Assembly: GCA_020002185.1 (NCBI GenBank)
Contig: CM034537.1
Span: 13,286,625 to 13,350,624, forward strand
Source of the DNA: Paraescarpia echinospica
Lineage: Eukaryota; Annelida; Polychaeta; Sabellida; Siboglinidae
Direction: 5' to 3'
DNA length: 64,000 bases
Shown: positions 20,769 through 32,464 of the stretch, piece after piece
Position numbering within the stretch: the first letter of the stretch is position 1
Layout of the letters: each line of letters opens with the position of its first letter
Notes under the pieces: generated by a model
Seen by the model: only the letters and a program-made list of their open reading frames with translations
Database searches by the model: none
Told to the model about the DNA's origin: nothing
Program-made: the position numbers and the translations under genes

Positions 20769-22993
20769 ATTCGCAGGGGGGACTCGCAGAGAAGCCTGAA
20801 ACTGGAGGCATAGATAAAGGCAGCAAAAATAATTCAGCAAAGAACAGTCTGGAAAACTGTTCTGAAGCTGGGTATAAATGTGTTTGTTTAAATGCAAGGA
20901 GTATAGTAAACAAAAGAAATGAACTAAACATTATGGTAGAAGATATTGACCCTCACATAATAGGTATAACCGAATCATGGGCAACCACCGATATATCAGA
21001 TGCCGAATTGGGACTGACAGGATATGTAATGTTTAGGAAAGATAGAATAGGAAGAAGGGGAGGTGGAGTTATTTTATATATTAAAGAATCTATCCAGGCT
21101 TATGAAATAAAATTAGACAGAGAAGCAGATTGCGAAGAAGCTGTTTGGTGTAACATAGTTACAGGAAACTCAACGTTAACGGTTGGATTAGTTTATCGAA
21201 GTCCAAACATAAGCATAGAAGAGAATGAAAAAATACAAAACGCTATAAGGGAAGTGAGCAAACGGGACTGTGTTATTATGGGGGATTTTAACCATGGGCA
21301 TATAAAATGGAAATCTCTACAGAGTATGGGTAGTGAGGACCACAAGTTTTTAGTTTTAGTACAAGATAGTTTCCTTTCTCAACATGTGCTAGAACCAACC
21401 AGGGGAGAGAATGTGTTAGACTTAGTTTTGTCCTCACAGAATGAATTAGTTGACAATGTTAAATTATGTGAGCCTCTGGGAAGTAGTGATCACAACCAGA
21501 TACATTTTACCATTAAAGTAAAATCAGAAAGAAATAATAAAAAGCAGTTGAGGAGAAATTTCCACAAAGGAAGATATAAGGAAATGAGAAAATATTTAGC
21601 AAAGATAGACTGGAATAATACACTGAAGAATAAGACAGCAACAGAATGCTGGAATATCTTAAAGAATGAAATAGAGTGCATCGTAGATAAATTTGTTCCC
21701 TTCAAAAAACAAGGGAAACGGACCAGAAAGAAATACTTATCGAAAGAAGCCATTAGAAAAATTAAGTATAAACAAATGATGTGGAAGTCTTATAGACGTA
21801 CTGGCAATGACGAAGACTACAACATTTATAAAGAAGCACTAAACCAAGCTACAGCTGAAATTAGAAATTCAAAGAGAAGCTATGAACATAAATTAGCTTG
21901 TAATATAAAACATGACAGCAAGAGTTTTTATGCGTATGTTCGAAGCAAACAGAAAGTTCAGGATAAGGTCGGTCCTCTAGAAGATAGTGCTGGAAATATA
22001 ATATCAGAAGGATTCTTAATGGCTGAAGACCTAAATGAGTATTTTAGTTCAGTGTTTACCAGAGAAGACACTAGTTCACTGCCAGTACCAGAGGCTAAGT
22101 TCAAGGGGGCAGAATCAGACTATTTAAGACAGTTAATTGTAACCCCAGAAATGGTAGCTAAGAAAATTAGGGCTATGAAGGAAAATAAATCACCTGGAGT
22201 GGATGGTATTCCACCCAAACTACTAGTGGAAATTGTAGAACAAATTAGCATACCGCTTGCAACAGTTTTCAACTTGTCATTAGAAGAGGGAGTGGTTCCT
22301 TTAGAATGGAAAGAAGCAAACATTATACCGTTATTTAAAAAAGGTTCGAGAAACAAGTCAGAGAACTATAGACCAGTGAGTTTAACATCAGTGATTTGTA
22401 AATTATTAGAAAGACTAATTAAAGATCACATGGTGGATTTTCTTGTTAAACATAACTTGATAAACCCATCTCAACATGGGTTTCTAAAAGCGAGGTCATG
22501 CTTAACAAATATGTTATGTTTTTTGGAAGATATCACTAAGTGGGTAGATGATGGATCACCAGTAGATATCATCTACTTAGATTTTCAAAAAGCTTTCGAC
22601 AAAGTGCCACATCAGAGATTACTGCTTAAACTAAAAGCCCATGGCATAGGAAATGGTATAATTAACTGGATAGAAAAATGGCTGATTGACAGAAGACAAC
22701 GGGTAGTTGTTGATGGGGAGGCTTCAAACTGGAAATCAGTTTTGGGTGGGGTTCCACAGGGATCAGTACTGGGACCTATATTATTCTTAATATATATAAA
22801 CGATTTGGATGATGATATAGCTAGCAAGGTGTTGAAATTTGCAGATGATACAAAAGTGTTTAGAAGGATTGAAAGTGATGGTGATAGACAGCATTTACAA
22901 GATGATCTTGACAGGTTGATCAAATGGTCTGAAAAGTGGCAAATGTTGTTCAATTTTGGGAAATGTAAATGCCTTCACACAGGACTCATTTAG
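20750..22993 (+). pseudogene. CR1 ORF2, endonuclease-reverse transcriptase
   Basis: This 747-codon frame holds two domains. The N-terminal APE/EEP endonuclease (about residues 40-260) has 'CLNARSI', the catalytic Glu in 'ITESW', 'IMGDFNHG' and 'GSSDHNQI'. The RT (about residues 460-745) has 'SPGVDGIPP', 'NYRPVSLTS', 'YLDFQKAFDKVPH', 'GGVPQGSVLGP' and the catalytic 'KFADDTKVF'. Both catalytic sites look intact. The frame ends early after 'GKCKCLHTG' because sequence near 22980 is deleted, so the RT thumb and C-terminal part lie out of frame in the next entry. Otherwise this frame has no stops, suggesting a fairly young insertion. Confidence 0.92.
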
Positions 22994-23427
22994 AATATTG
23001 TATACAAGCGTGGAGGCCATACCGCAAGAAGGACATAGATATGCTAGAAAGAGTACAGAGGAGAGCGACTAAAATGATACCAAAACTGAGGGATCTTAGT
23101 TATGAAAAACGCCTAAAAGAATGTGGTTTTACAACACTAGAGACCAGGAGATTGAGAGGAGATCAGATAGAAGTGTTTAAAATATTGAATGGTTATGAAA
23201 ATATTGATAGAAATATGTTTTTTTCAGTTAAGAAAGATAGAAAGACTAGAGGACATGAAGTTACATTAGTAAAGGAGCAGTGTAGATTAGACGTGAGAAA
23301 GTTCTCATTTTCACAAAGGACTGTGAATGAATGGAACAGATTATCTGATGATTGTGTGGGTGCTAGTAGTGTGAATATGTTTAAAAATAAAATCGACACA
23401 TACCTCAGAAGGGCTGGATATATGTAG
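22969..23427 (+). pseudogene. CR1 ORF2, C-terminal part, out of frame
   Basis: From about 22980 the frame reads 'RTHLEYCIQAWRPYRKKD' and 'VQRRATKMIPKLRDLSYEKR', the well-conserved CR1-group C-terminal region, through to 'NEWNRLSDDCV' and 'YLRRAGYM' with a stop at 23425-23427. The segment that normally links the FADD block to this region is missing, and the reading frame shifts at the join. The same C-terminus is recognisable at 10237-10458. Confidence 0.88.
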
Positions 23428-23536
23428 ATAAAAGGGTTGGACTCTCCATAAGCCAAAGCGCTTCCTTGTCCACCTGCCATCTAGAGTTAATTCTCTGGAT
23501 GGCAATCTTGTTAAATCTTGTTAAATCTTGTTAAAT

Positions 23537-23640
23537 GTATGCAGGTGCCAATTCATTGAGCACTTTAAAAGTACAGGTGTTGCCCTTAAAGGAGAGACAG
23601 TATTTCACTGGCAGCCAGTGTTGTTCACATAAGCAGACAT
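23537..23640 (-). mobile_element. L2/CR1-type LINE, right half of the split copy
   Basis: On the minus strand this encodes 'QHWLPVKYCLSFKGN' and 'TCTFKVLNELAPAY'. Skipping the inserted CR1 LINE, the codon after 'APAY' continues directly as 'LSDIVQKHQ' at 20356, in frame. The two halves therefore belong to one element split by the insertion. Confidence 0.8.
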
Positions 23641-25185
23641 TATACTAATGTGATATCCTCCATGTTGCCCAATGATAGGGCTGATTGCTGTGTATCTCTT
23701 CAAGGGGGACACCCAATAAATCCCTCTACACACTTATCATCAAACAGCAATCATTTTCAGACAGAATGGCCCAATTAGTGTCTAACAGGGCAGCATTTGC
23801 TGATCCAATGCTGACAGCTTTTGATGCTGTGCGACCATGCATGACCAAGTCAAGTGGTCTTCACCATGACTGAGTGGCTGTTGATTGGGCAGAATCTGAG
23901 CACTGCTTTCTGAGCACAGCTCAAGGACTCAGGACACAGTTGACACTGTCTCAATGCCCTACAGGTGAATGACAACACTAAAACATGTAATTACATGCTA
24001 ATGGTGTCCTTTATAAGTGATGCTGGCTCCTCTAGTGATGTCCTGACACATTGCTGATGGCAGTTAGTGCACAGGGAAGAGTAGTTCAGAGGAAAGTCCC
24101 TTCAAGTGGTTTTGCAAATAAAAAAATTGTAATAAAATTGGGTACAACTTACACCCCCAAAAAAGAAGAGAAATACATGTGCCATGCAATTATTGCTAAT
24201 GCATTTAATGGAATGGTGATTGTTACAACATGTCAACCTTAAAAACTCAAAATGTTCCCCACCTTTGCTGATGTTTAGTAATTAATTATATAAGCTAGGT
24301 AACGATGATGCTTAGATTGTATGTGCATTATATTTTCATGCATTATTAGTATTAGTATGAATTATAAAGGCCATATGCAAACTGCCTTTTTTGTTACCTG
24401 CAAACTATAACTACAATTCCTTGTCTACTAATTTTAAACAAATAACTTTGTCCCACATAAATATACACATTTTCAATTGGTTGTGATTCTCCAGATCTGA
24501 CCCTTGACTCAAACACCCTCGTCCATGTTTGTATAATAGAAAGCCTCTTGGTGCAAAGAAGTGAACACTTTTAAGACCCGCCTAGTGAATTTGTCAGGGA
24601 ATTGATTCGTCTGCAACAATCAGTGTATAGAATTGTTCACTCTCACGCCCAGTGGTGTGGTAATGTCATGTCCAGTGAAGTCTCCCGTCCATCATCGCCT
24701 GACCTGTCTCGGACTGTCCACATATCATGCTAACTAGACTACCTCAGTGCAGCCATCCTTGCTTTGGTTGACCTCTTGTTACAGTACAATGGAAATACAT
24801 GCTTACCCTCACTGTGACATGCTGATAGTCGAATGTGCTTTGTATTCACATTTGATGATATTTTCACATATTTATGTCAAATAAGTCAAATAAAAAAACA
24901 ATACAAATGTGAATAATCATACCAGTGGGCAGTGTTCAGTGAAGTTGGGTCTGTATTGGTTAAATAGTTTGACCACTACAGACCTAACTGTTAAACTAAG
25001 CTATAGAAAGTGCATTTGCATAGGATTGAATAAGGGTAAAAGTAAGTTCCCAAAGGACTTCACTTCACCTGCTCATTCCAACACCAACTTGACTTCTCAG
25101 GGAATAATTAATCCAACCTGTATTTACTGAGTGAAGACTATTTTTCCACTTAAGCAATTTTTTCACTCGAGCCATGTTGACTCAG
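23641..25185 (+). other. Intron 4, middle part
   Basis: No exon was found. The first 300 bases may be a further degraded part of the minus-strand LINE. The rest is AT-rich with short chance frames. Confidence 0.35.
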
Positions 25186-25850
25186 TTCACCTGGCTGTAC
25201 ACAAGAGTACCTGGCCATAGACAGTGGTGGATATATCAGCAAATAAGCTTTGTGGAGCAATTGCCGTGTGACTGAATTCTTCCCAGAGAAGTCCAGTTAA
25301 TGATGGAATGAACAGCCAGATGATGTAAATCACTTTCAATAGATCACCGTTACAGTATTTTTATTCCGTTCACTGTTGTGTCACCTGGTGAGCTACTAAC
25401 CACTCTGTAGTTTATCTGATAGGTGGCAAAGCAAATAGGTAACATCATAAATGGATAATTCAAAATAACTACATTTGCAGCAGTTTTCTAATACATTGCC
25501 AAATAATTGATCAGAAGCAATTGTTTCAATGATGAATTAACATAGAAATAGGTGAGTAGACCTCGACACGTGGGACGAGATGCATTTACAACTGCTCCAG
25601 AGTTATCATATTTATGTAGATTATTGTGTAGTGCAGCAATCTAGCGAAGCCAGGTTTGAATCCTGTGCTTCAGTTTTGAACCTTGTACAAGATCGTTCAC
25701 TCTATATTGCTCTAGTTCACTCAGCTGTATGAATGAGTACCTGTCTATAGACAGTGGTGGATATTTGTGTGCAAATAATCTTCTTGCATTAATTGCAGTG
25801 TGGCTGAATGCTTCACAGAAAAGTCAAGATGGTGTTTGATTGAAGAAGAT
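25186..25850. repeat. Direct duplication of ~140 bp, 530 bp apart
   Basis: Segments 25186-25330 and 25715-25850 align: both carry 'agttcac', 'ctgta', 'gagtacctg', 'atagacagtggtggatat', 'gcaaata' and 'gtgtgactgaat' or 'gtgtggctgaat'. The divergence indicates an old event or two copies of a dispersed repeat. Confidence 0.7.
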
Positions 25851-25953
25851 TGCCATGGATTAAAGTGGAAAGTGCTTTGTGCAGTCCTAAGGACTGCATA
25901 CTGCGGTATATAAGGCTTCACTTTTGTTTTATTACCACTGCTTATGTTTTTAG

Positions 25954-26076
25954 ACATTGATGAGTGCCAGAGTGGTGGCCACGCCTGTCCGCCCACCGCC
26001 CGGTGTCTCAACTCAGTCGGAAGCTACGTCTGCCAGTGTGGATATGGTTTCTACGGCAACAGAAATAAGTGCAAAC
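25954..26076 (+). CDS. Exon 5, calcium-binding EGF domain
   Basis: The acceptor 'atgtttttag' ends at 25953 and the donor is GTAAGT at 26077. It is 123 bases, phase 1 to phase 1. It encodes 'DIDECQSGGHACPPTARC', then 'LNSVGSYVCQCGYGFYG', ending 'NRNKCK'. The DIDEC start supplies the calcium ligands, and 'CLNSVGSYVCQC' fits the Asp/Asn hydroxylation consensus C-x-[DN]-x4-[FY]-x-C-x-C. All six cysteines are present. The last codon is split and completed by the next exon to give 'KPC'. This is the clearest host exon in the window. Confidence 0.93.
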
Positions 26077-26240
26077 GTAAGTTCAATTTACTTTGATCTT
26101 CCTCATTCATTCAACTTTTTCACACATCTCATTTCACGAGAAATCAAACACATGTATTATCTATTACCACTTGCTATATTGTTTGTATTGCTTAAAACTG
26201 GAAATTATGTTATATTCATAATAATATATATAATAGAACA

Positions 26241-26449
26241 TATGCAGTCGAACCTCACTATTAAAGTCACCCTTTAACCTGACAAAATGACCTGAATGAC
26301 GAGATGATCATATTAGTGGGACTAATTTTGTGCACTTTACTACTATATACATACTATATATATAGAAGAATTTGGAACTGCCCTAGAGTGGCCTAGTTGC
26401 TAGATGGCTGGACTATTAGGGTGACAATAAAGCGCGGTTTGACTGTATA
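26241..26449. mobile_element. Short MITE-like element with imperfect terminal inverted repeats
   Basis: The left end 'cagtcgaacctcactatta' and the reverse complement of the right end 'cagtcaaaccgcgctttat' match imperfectly over about 29 bases, with 'gtcaccct' conserved inside both. TA dinucleotides flank both ends, as expected for Tc1/mariner-type elements. There is no coding capacity. A related sequence is at 59622-59740. Confidence 0.55.
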
Positions 26450-28319
26450 ATAATTAACAACCTTTGCTACAAAATAAATCTTTCATTAATTCATAAGTTA
26501 TCAATGCTCATGACTGATGTCATAGAGTGTACCTGGGGTACATGGCCATAATCACCCTTTGCTAAGAAAATAATATTTAATTAATTCGTAGTCAGTTACC
26601 GATTGTTATAACAAAATGCAAGGTAGATATAAAATGTGTGCAAGCTTTAATTAAAGGTTGCAGCATATCTTAGAAAGACAGAACAGATGGTAGACAGGTC
26701 ACTGCTGCCAACTTGTCTCCTTGTCTGGCTGGCCAAGAGCCACAGGCAAGTACACCACTCCTCACCTTATCAGGCAAAGTGTAGCAGTGATGTGATGATA
26801 GACGAATTAAGACTCATCATCTTTGAGCACGTGGAGGTGTTAACCAGTTTTCAGTTCGATCACACGTGTGCTCACACACTTACTTCCAAGTGATAGGCAA
26901 TGAATATTTGATAGAGGAGGCAGATATAATCAGAGGTAGCGTAACACGCTGCGTTCTCTATGGCGGCCCAATGACGTTGGTGTTGTGTCGAGATGATAGA
27001 CAGACAGACGGCGTGCTGCGTTTCGACAATTTTAGACATTGTTAGTTTTGAATTGACGCACACATTTGCGTGATTTGTAATTGGAGAGATACGGTGTGTA
27101 CTTAGGTTGTCAATTAGCAAGCCAGGTGAATTACAGACATAATGGATCTGAAAGCTTTTGACATGTTGGACTTGTGAACTCAATGGGATTATAATTAGTC
27201 ACAGTAGGAGATTCAACAGTAGGTGGATTGGTTGTGTCATTCGGAAGGTTTACCTGTTTTCAGGCATCATTTGTAGGGCAGATACTTTGACCATCAAGAT
27301 TGTTTGGTTACTTTCATGTGGGAGGCATAATGGACGCTGTTAGCACGTTGTTGATGCACTTAGTTCCAATGTCCTGCAGCTGTGTGAAACCTACTGGCAC
27401 AGGTGGGAGGAGAATTATACTATCTGTCGGATCAACATTGTTATTTTTCGTCTGCTGGAAAATGTCTGGGCACCTGAGGCACCATCTTTTTTGATTTCCG
27501 TTTTCATGTTTTTTTGTAATTCTCGAAAGGTTGTGTCAGTACATGTAGGTTTATTTCCTAATTTTGTGTTATAGTCGTCATTGTTTGTTTGCCATCTCTG
27601 TGATTTGTCTTCTCTTGGTAAATGTTGTTATGCCATTGTTTATTTCGGATGGTTTCATACTAATCATAGCATATTTTTGTACTGCATAGTGGGGGATGGC
27701 AGAGTTCAGGGTCTCAAATCTCAGTCTCCCGATTGTTTTAGGGATTTACCATTTTGGGGCTAACTTCTCTCGCCTGTTTTATAGGGCCAGTATTGCACTT
27801 CTCACAATTTGTAAGAATATACCTCCCACTCACCCCCATCAGTTTCACATCTCGGCATCCACATATTTTTTCCAACTTCCTTCCTTTCACACCCTACATC
27901 TTAATAGTACTTCTTTCCTATTTTTAATACATATCTTATTGTTGCCTAGCAGCCATGTTTATTGACTTTACTTGTCTTGTTCTTTAGTACTAGTTTTTCT
28001 AATTTTTCCCTCCTGTTTCTGCCTAGCAACATTCCCTCCAGAACGCAAAGTTCCAAGTATTGAAACATGCGTACACATTTTAAATTAATTCACTCTTGGT
28101 TACTAAAAAATTAACAATACAGCTTCACAACTATCTCACAAACGAGCAACTTAACAACCTGAGGTAGGAGCAGTGTCTTCTGGGAAATGAAGGAAACTAG
28201 CAATAAGATGAAAGGTAATCTGGAGAGTGTGTTCTTGCCTGGGAAAACAGAGGGGACCTGAGGGACAGGACCATAATAAAGTAATCAATAATAATTATTA
28301 ATGTTTACTACGTCCCGTC
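26450..28319 (+). other. Start of the large gap between exon 5 and the TNFR exons
   Basis: No coding exon was seen. A unique, relatively GC-rich part is listed as a possible regulatory region (26820-27130). From about 27780 the + strand becomes pyrimidine-rich. Confidence 0.35.
26820..27130. promoter_or_regulatory. Candidate intronic regulatory segment
   Basis: A unique segment of higher CpG content contains two CACGTG E-boxes (26828-26833, 26863-26868) and an inverted pair of SOX-type cores, ACAAT at 27026 and ATTGT at 27038. No open frame makes sense here. The call rests on composition and motif clustering only. Confidence 0.22.
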
Positions 28320-28740
28320 TTTCTTCCCACTATCTACATCATACTGTGTCTCAGTCCCTCCACTCCCTCCACTCCCTCCACTCCACCATTCCCTCCATTC
28401 AGTCTGTTCATCCCTCCTAATTTGTTTTCTTTCCCTCTGTCTTTCTCTGTGTCTTCCTCGTTAACTAGCATCTCTTTCGGCACTCCTCCCTTTTTCTCTG
28501 TACAGCCCTCTGCCCCCCCCTATGTCCTCTGCCTGTCTCCCTCCCTATCCCTCTCTCCCTCACCCTCCCTTACCTTTCCTTTCCCTCTGTCATCCTCAAC
28601 TCTATACCTTCCTAATCCTGTCTTTCATTGTCCATCTCTTCCTTCTTTCATCTGTCTATCATCCCCACACTTCTCCATCTTTCCTCCTTCTATCTTCCGA
28701 TCCTTCTCCCTAAGCCTGGTGTCTCCCACTACTCAGCTAC
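28320..28740. repeat. Polypyrimidine tract with CTCCA-rich tandem part
   Basis: The + strand is almost entirely C and T for about 400 bases, with a small tandem array 'ctccctcca' at 28357-28385. Tracts of this kind can form triplex (H-DNA). The 130-codon frame through it is compositional. Confidence 0.85.
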
Positions 28741-30554
28741 TTCCTCTGCCCTTTGATGACAAACAAACTGTAGCTGCCATCAGTACCACCATCAGTGATC
28801 TCCTCATATTATGAACTTAATCACTCTCCAGTTCATCTTCACAGCATCTTTCATTTCTGGCGAGTGCAACTTGACCTTCCGGTGACCTCTACTGTCCTCC
28901 TTCACCTCTGCCCTGTTCTCATTACCCTTCACCTTCCAAATATCTCATTCTTGAGCTGAATCTCAGCGGTTTTTGCATGACAGCATCCTGCCATATAGTG
29001 AGGCAGCCGCCCAGTCATTCATGAAAAATGAAACGGAATTACGTTACCCCCGGTTGGACAAATTGTTTCCTTCGCAGGACGGTTCTATTTCAAACAGAAG
29101 TGGCTGCCTTTACTATGCATCCGTCGTATCTGTCAGATCACTCGCAGCCGCAATGACGTCAGCACGGGGGTGGTCTTCTGTCAGGGCAGTTCATGTGTGG
29201 GTAACAGTTAACTTCCTCTGACGGATGCCACCCACAAGTGTTAATTCTTACCAGTTATTCCTATTGCAACAACACCTCTGTATGTCAGTCTGTGATACAA
29301 ATATGTCGTGATTTATTGAAGTAGGTTTTTTTGCAAGTAGTCTGTATTCATTATTTTGTAGTATTGACTCATGACTTGATATTAGAACTGTGCAGAGCAG
29401 AATTGTACAAATAAGAAGCATTTTAAAGTCATTCTTGCAGTTTGATATCTCAAAATTTCACATAAAATATGACACGTTTAGGAGAATAATAAATGGTAGC
29501 CTAATCAAAACCCTTAAAATAGTTTAATTCTATGTGGTGGGATTTGACAGTAACTTCTACCACAGGCCCAGTTGTGACATCTTGGTATAATAAAATAATT
29601 TGTAATTGTTTTTATATTAATTTTTTTACATAAGTGTTAACTACAAAGCGTGCTTGTATTTAAATAAACTTCAACGGGTTTGTATTGGACCTGGTTAAAA
29701 ATAATTTAATATTTAATTTTAGTGAACTCAGAAAATAATTCATACAAACGAGCTCACATTTCATAGTGGATTCTAGATAGATTGCTGTCTTGCTAAACGA
29801 GTTAAACAAAAAACAAATTCATAAGGGATGTTTAATGTTCTTGGGTTATTCAGAATTTGTTTACTGCTTCATACTATGCAGTTTCTGGCTTCATGCGGTT
29901 ACTTTGTGCAACGTTTGGCTATGAATATGCAACGGCTGTAACGGGTGACAAGTGTGGTCTGTGGAATCATTGGGGAATGCACTGAAGTCCCCATGCCATA
30001 GTGTCTAATTAATGTGATGGATGGCACTGCATCCCTGTGTGAAAACTCCGGCTTTCTCGTACGTACGAAATGCTTCAAAAATGCACTGCAGTTCAAGGTC
30101 ACTGCATGGAGGTTGATAGTAGAATGTCATGCGATTTCGGTCGGGGGCTTGCGTTTTTATTGTAATTGAAAACGACAGAAAAATTTTATTTGTGGATGTG
30201 TTTTGTCAGGTTTCGTACACGTTTGATCCCTGGACTTGTCTGATAAAATTTGTTGGTGATTATTCATAGTTGGTGCATCACACTATCTATGCTGCTGTAA
30301 AGGTTGTCTGCTTAACTAACCATGCATTGTGTCATAATGGCAAAGTCTAACCTTTGCAATTCGAGTACATTTTCACTTTTGTATTGGCATATATTGATAA
30401 TGAAGTTGTTTGTGGATTAAATTAATTTATATTCTTCTTTGTTATGTAAATAACCTTGAAATTCTATTTAGGAGATGAGATACGTGTCATGTGTGTGTGT
30501 GATTATTACACATTATCTAAACTCACCCATTCACCTTTACATTGTACTGATTAA
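28741..30554 (+). other. Gene-free stretch
   Basis: Mostly AT-rich. The part 28960-29230 is GC-richer and includes a perfect cAMP-response-type octamer TGACGTCA at 29154-29161. No exon was recognised. Confidence 0.35.
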
Positions 30555-30866
30555 CAGTATAAGTGTAGTGCGTTCTACCTGGTTGTAGCCACGCGAGCTA
30601 AGTAACAGACAGTCTCGGTACAGTATAAGTGTAGTGCGTTCTACCTGGTTGTAGCCACCCGAGCTAAGTAACAGACAGTCTCGGTACAGTATAAGTGTAG
30701 TGCGTTCTACCTGGTTGTAGCCACCCGAGCTAAGTAACAGACAGTCTCGGTACAGTATAAGTGTAGTGCATTCTACCTGGTTGTAGCCACCCGAGCTAAG
30801 TAACAGACAGTCTCGGTACAGTATAAGTGTAGTGCGTTCTACCTGGTTGTAGCCACCCGAGCTAAG
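30555..30866. repeat. 66-bp minisatellite, 4.7 copies
   Basis: Nearly identical 66-bp units begin 'cagtataagtgtagtgcg' and contain 'cctggttgtagccacccg' and 'acagacagtctcggta'. Because 66 is a multiple of three, a 22-residue repeat is open on the minus strand; it has no coding meaning. Confidence 0.95.
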
Positions 30867-31364
30867 ATGCTGGTGATTATGCTGCCTCAGTTGTTGCATC
30901 CACCTAGTAATTAATCATGTTTCGTAAAGGTAGTGATTAAGGAATCAAATTAGAAATTTATGCACTGTCTATCCAAGAAGTGAGACAAAAACCAGCACTT
31001 CACCTGTTGATTATCCATCATTATTTATTGGAATGAGGTGTCGGTTAAATTATGCATCTGACTAATGATATTGCTGGTTTTGAAATTCATTACTCTTATT
31101 CAAAAACCAGGGCTGAAATATGTGTCGTTAAAATTTATTCAGAGGTTAATGGAGTTGACCAACAGTATTTGTCATGTTGGTCATTAAGCATTTACGTATG
31201 TGTCAGGAAATTTAGCTTTCTGGAAGCTAGTAATTCTATATGATTACAATCAAAATCCATTAAAAGTTATATAAACACATTGATTATTGGTATGAGTTAA
31301 TTGATTGATACTGTTTGATAGTTTATTATGCAGATATGTTACAAAACACTACTTATCATCCACT
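30867..31364 (+). other. Gene-free spacer
   Basis: AT-rich sequence with nothing recognised. Confidence 0.4.
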
Positions 31365-31612
31365 AAAGTCTTTAAAATATAATAAAGGAGGTACACACTA
31401 TATTCATATTACTTCTACAGCCATTAAAACATGATAAAGGAGACACTCATACACTGCATTTAATTTCAACAGCCCATCGAAGTATAACAAAGGAAGCGTA
31501 GACTCTATATTTTACTTTGACAAGCCATTAAAACATACTAAACAAGAAACACACTATATTTTTTACATCAGCAATAGTCGTTGAGATATAATAAAGGAGC
31601 TTATAAGTGTTA
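31365..31612. repeat. Degenerate ~60-bp tandem repeat, about 4 copies
   Basis: Units contain 'gccattaaaacatgataaag' or variants, then 'ggagacac' and 'actatattt'. Heavily diverged. Confidence 0.7.
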
Positions 31613-31859
31613 TTTGTCGCATGAATATGTGGGCCAGTGAATCACATTGCCAAGGTGGTTTTGATGCGCCACTGAACCCAGATTTTCCGAGGATATTAGC
31701 GCTAAGGAAGTCTGTTTATTATTATTGCTATTATAAGTCTGTTTTCTTGGGTTTCCCGCCAGTGTTTTGAGCATAAACTATAATGTTATTAGTTCCTTGA
31801 CACATTGAAGAAGCACCGGCAGACCAATAGCACAACCTATTACTCCGATCTTTCTTGTC

Positions 31860-32379
31860 TCATTAGATGGCGGGTTTGTTTAACGACACGAGCGCGCGCT
31901 AGTTGAGCCAGTTGTGGCATTAACCTGTTCGTGCGACGATTAGCGTAACAATCGCGCTCGCATCGCAACCGCGACAAGTGGCACTGACCAGAGAAAGCTC
32001 ATTGATGAAGTGGTGGCGTAATGAAGTGGCGGTGACGTCAAGCAAGCGCTGCTCCCTAATGTCACCGATCAGCCGGTGCAGGGGATGCAACAATGGTGTA
32101 ATCTTCCTCCGCCATGTGCGCACTTCAATCGAATATTGATTGGTGGGCGGACCTAGCGCATTCGATGGTGGAGACACTTCAGCGGCATCGGCATTTCGGC
32201 ACTACTTCCTACGATCGTGTCTAATCATTTCGCGGTGCTCCGCAGAAAGTTAATTGTTAATTCTCATCGCTGTTCAACCAACAATGCCTCTTGGATAGCT
32301 GCTGGTCAGTCGCGGTGCCGTGGCCCGAGCTTCAGCCCGTTGCATGCTGTGGGCCGTCTAAACCCACTCGGGTCGGATC
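31860..32379 (+). promoter_or_regulatory. CpG island with promoter-type motifs
   Basis: About 520 bases are strikingly rich in CpG compared with the AT-rich flanks. Motifs include a perfect cAMP-response octamer TGACGTCA (32033-32040), an inverted CCAAT box (ATTGG, 32139-32143) directly followed by a GC box (GGGCGG, 32145-32150), and GCGC clusters near 31890. The island ends at a short exon encoding a signal peptide (32380-32455). This fits a promoter and 5' UTR for a transcript starting inside the locus. Promoter use is inference. Confidence 0.55.
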
Positions 32380-32455
32380 ATGACACCGGGCCACAGGCTG
32401 AGTCTTGCCTGGATTCTTGTGTGTGTCTGGGACGTACATGGAACCCATGGAGCAG
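32380..32455 (+). CDS. Alternative first exon, signal peptide of the TNFR-type product
   Basis: The ATG at 32380 opens 'MTPGHRLSLAWILVCVW', then 'DVHGTHGA', ending in phase 1 at the donor GTAGGA (32456). It has a basic n-region, a hydrophobic core of about 11 residues and a small-residue end, the layout of a cleavable signal peptide. An in-frame TAA at 32359-32361 fixes the start. The phase matches the next + strand exon (38686), where the split codon becomes Ala and the product would read 'GAACSMGCPVGQF'. It sits at the 3' edge of a CpG island. A longer frame at 32217-32459 overlaps it in another phase but lacks any signature. Confidence 0.55.
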
Positions 32456-32464
32456 GTAGGAGTG

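Larger units (their letters stand above)
20357..23536 (+). mobile_element. CR1-like LINE, copy 1, 5'-truncated
   Basis: The copy starts abruptly within ORF1 (similarity to copy 2 at 62473 begins at 'gggtagagaaggtattgg') and ends in three 'atcttgttaa' units at 23505-23536. This short 3' microsatellite tail is typical of the CR1 group. Contents: the ORF1 C-terminal part with SGNH esterase, ORF2 with endonuclease and RT, a deletion near 22980, and a separate C-terminal frame. No target-site duplication is visible. Confidence 0.9.

Noticed and set aside
30537..30899. 120-codon minus-strand repeat frame
   Set aside because: The 66-bp minisatellite keeps the frame open. No family resemblance.
32217..32459. 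80-codon frame in the CpG island
   Set aside because: Competes with the signal-peptide frame at 32380, which has a proper start, hydrophobic core and a donor in the right phase. The longer frame has no signature.
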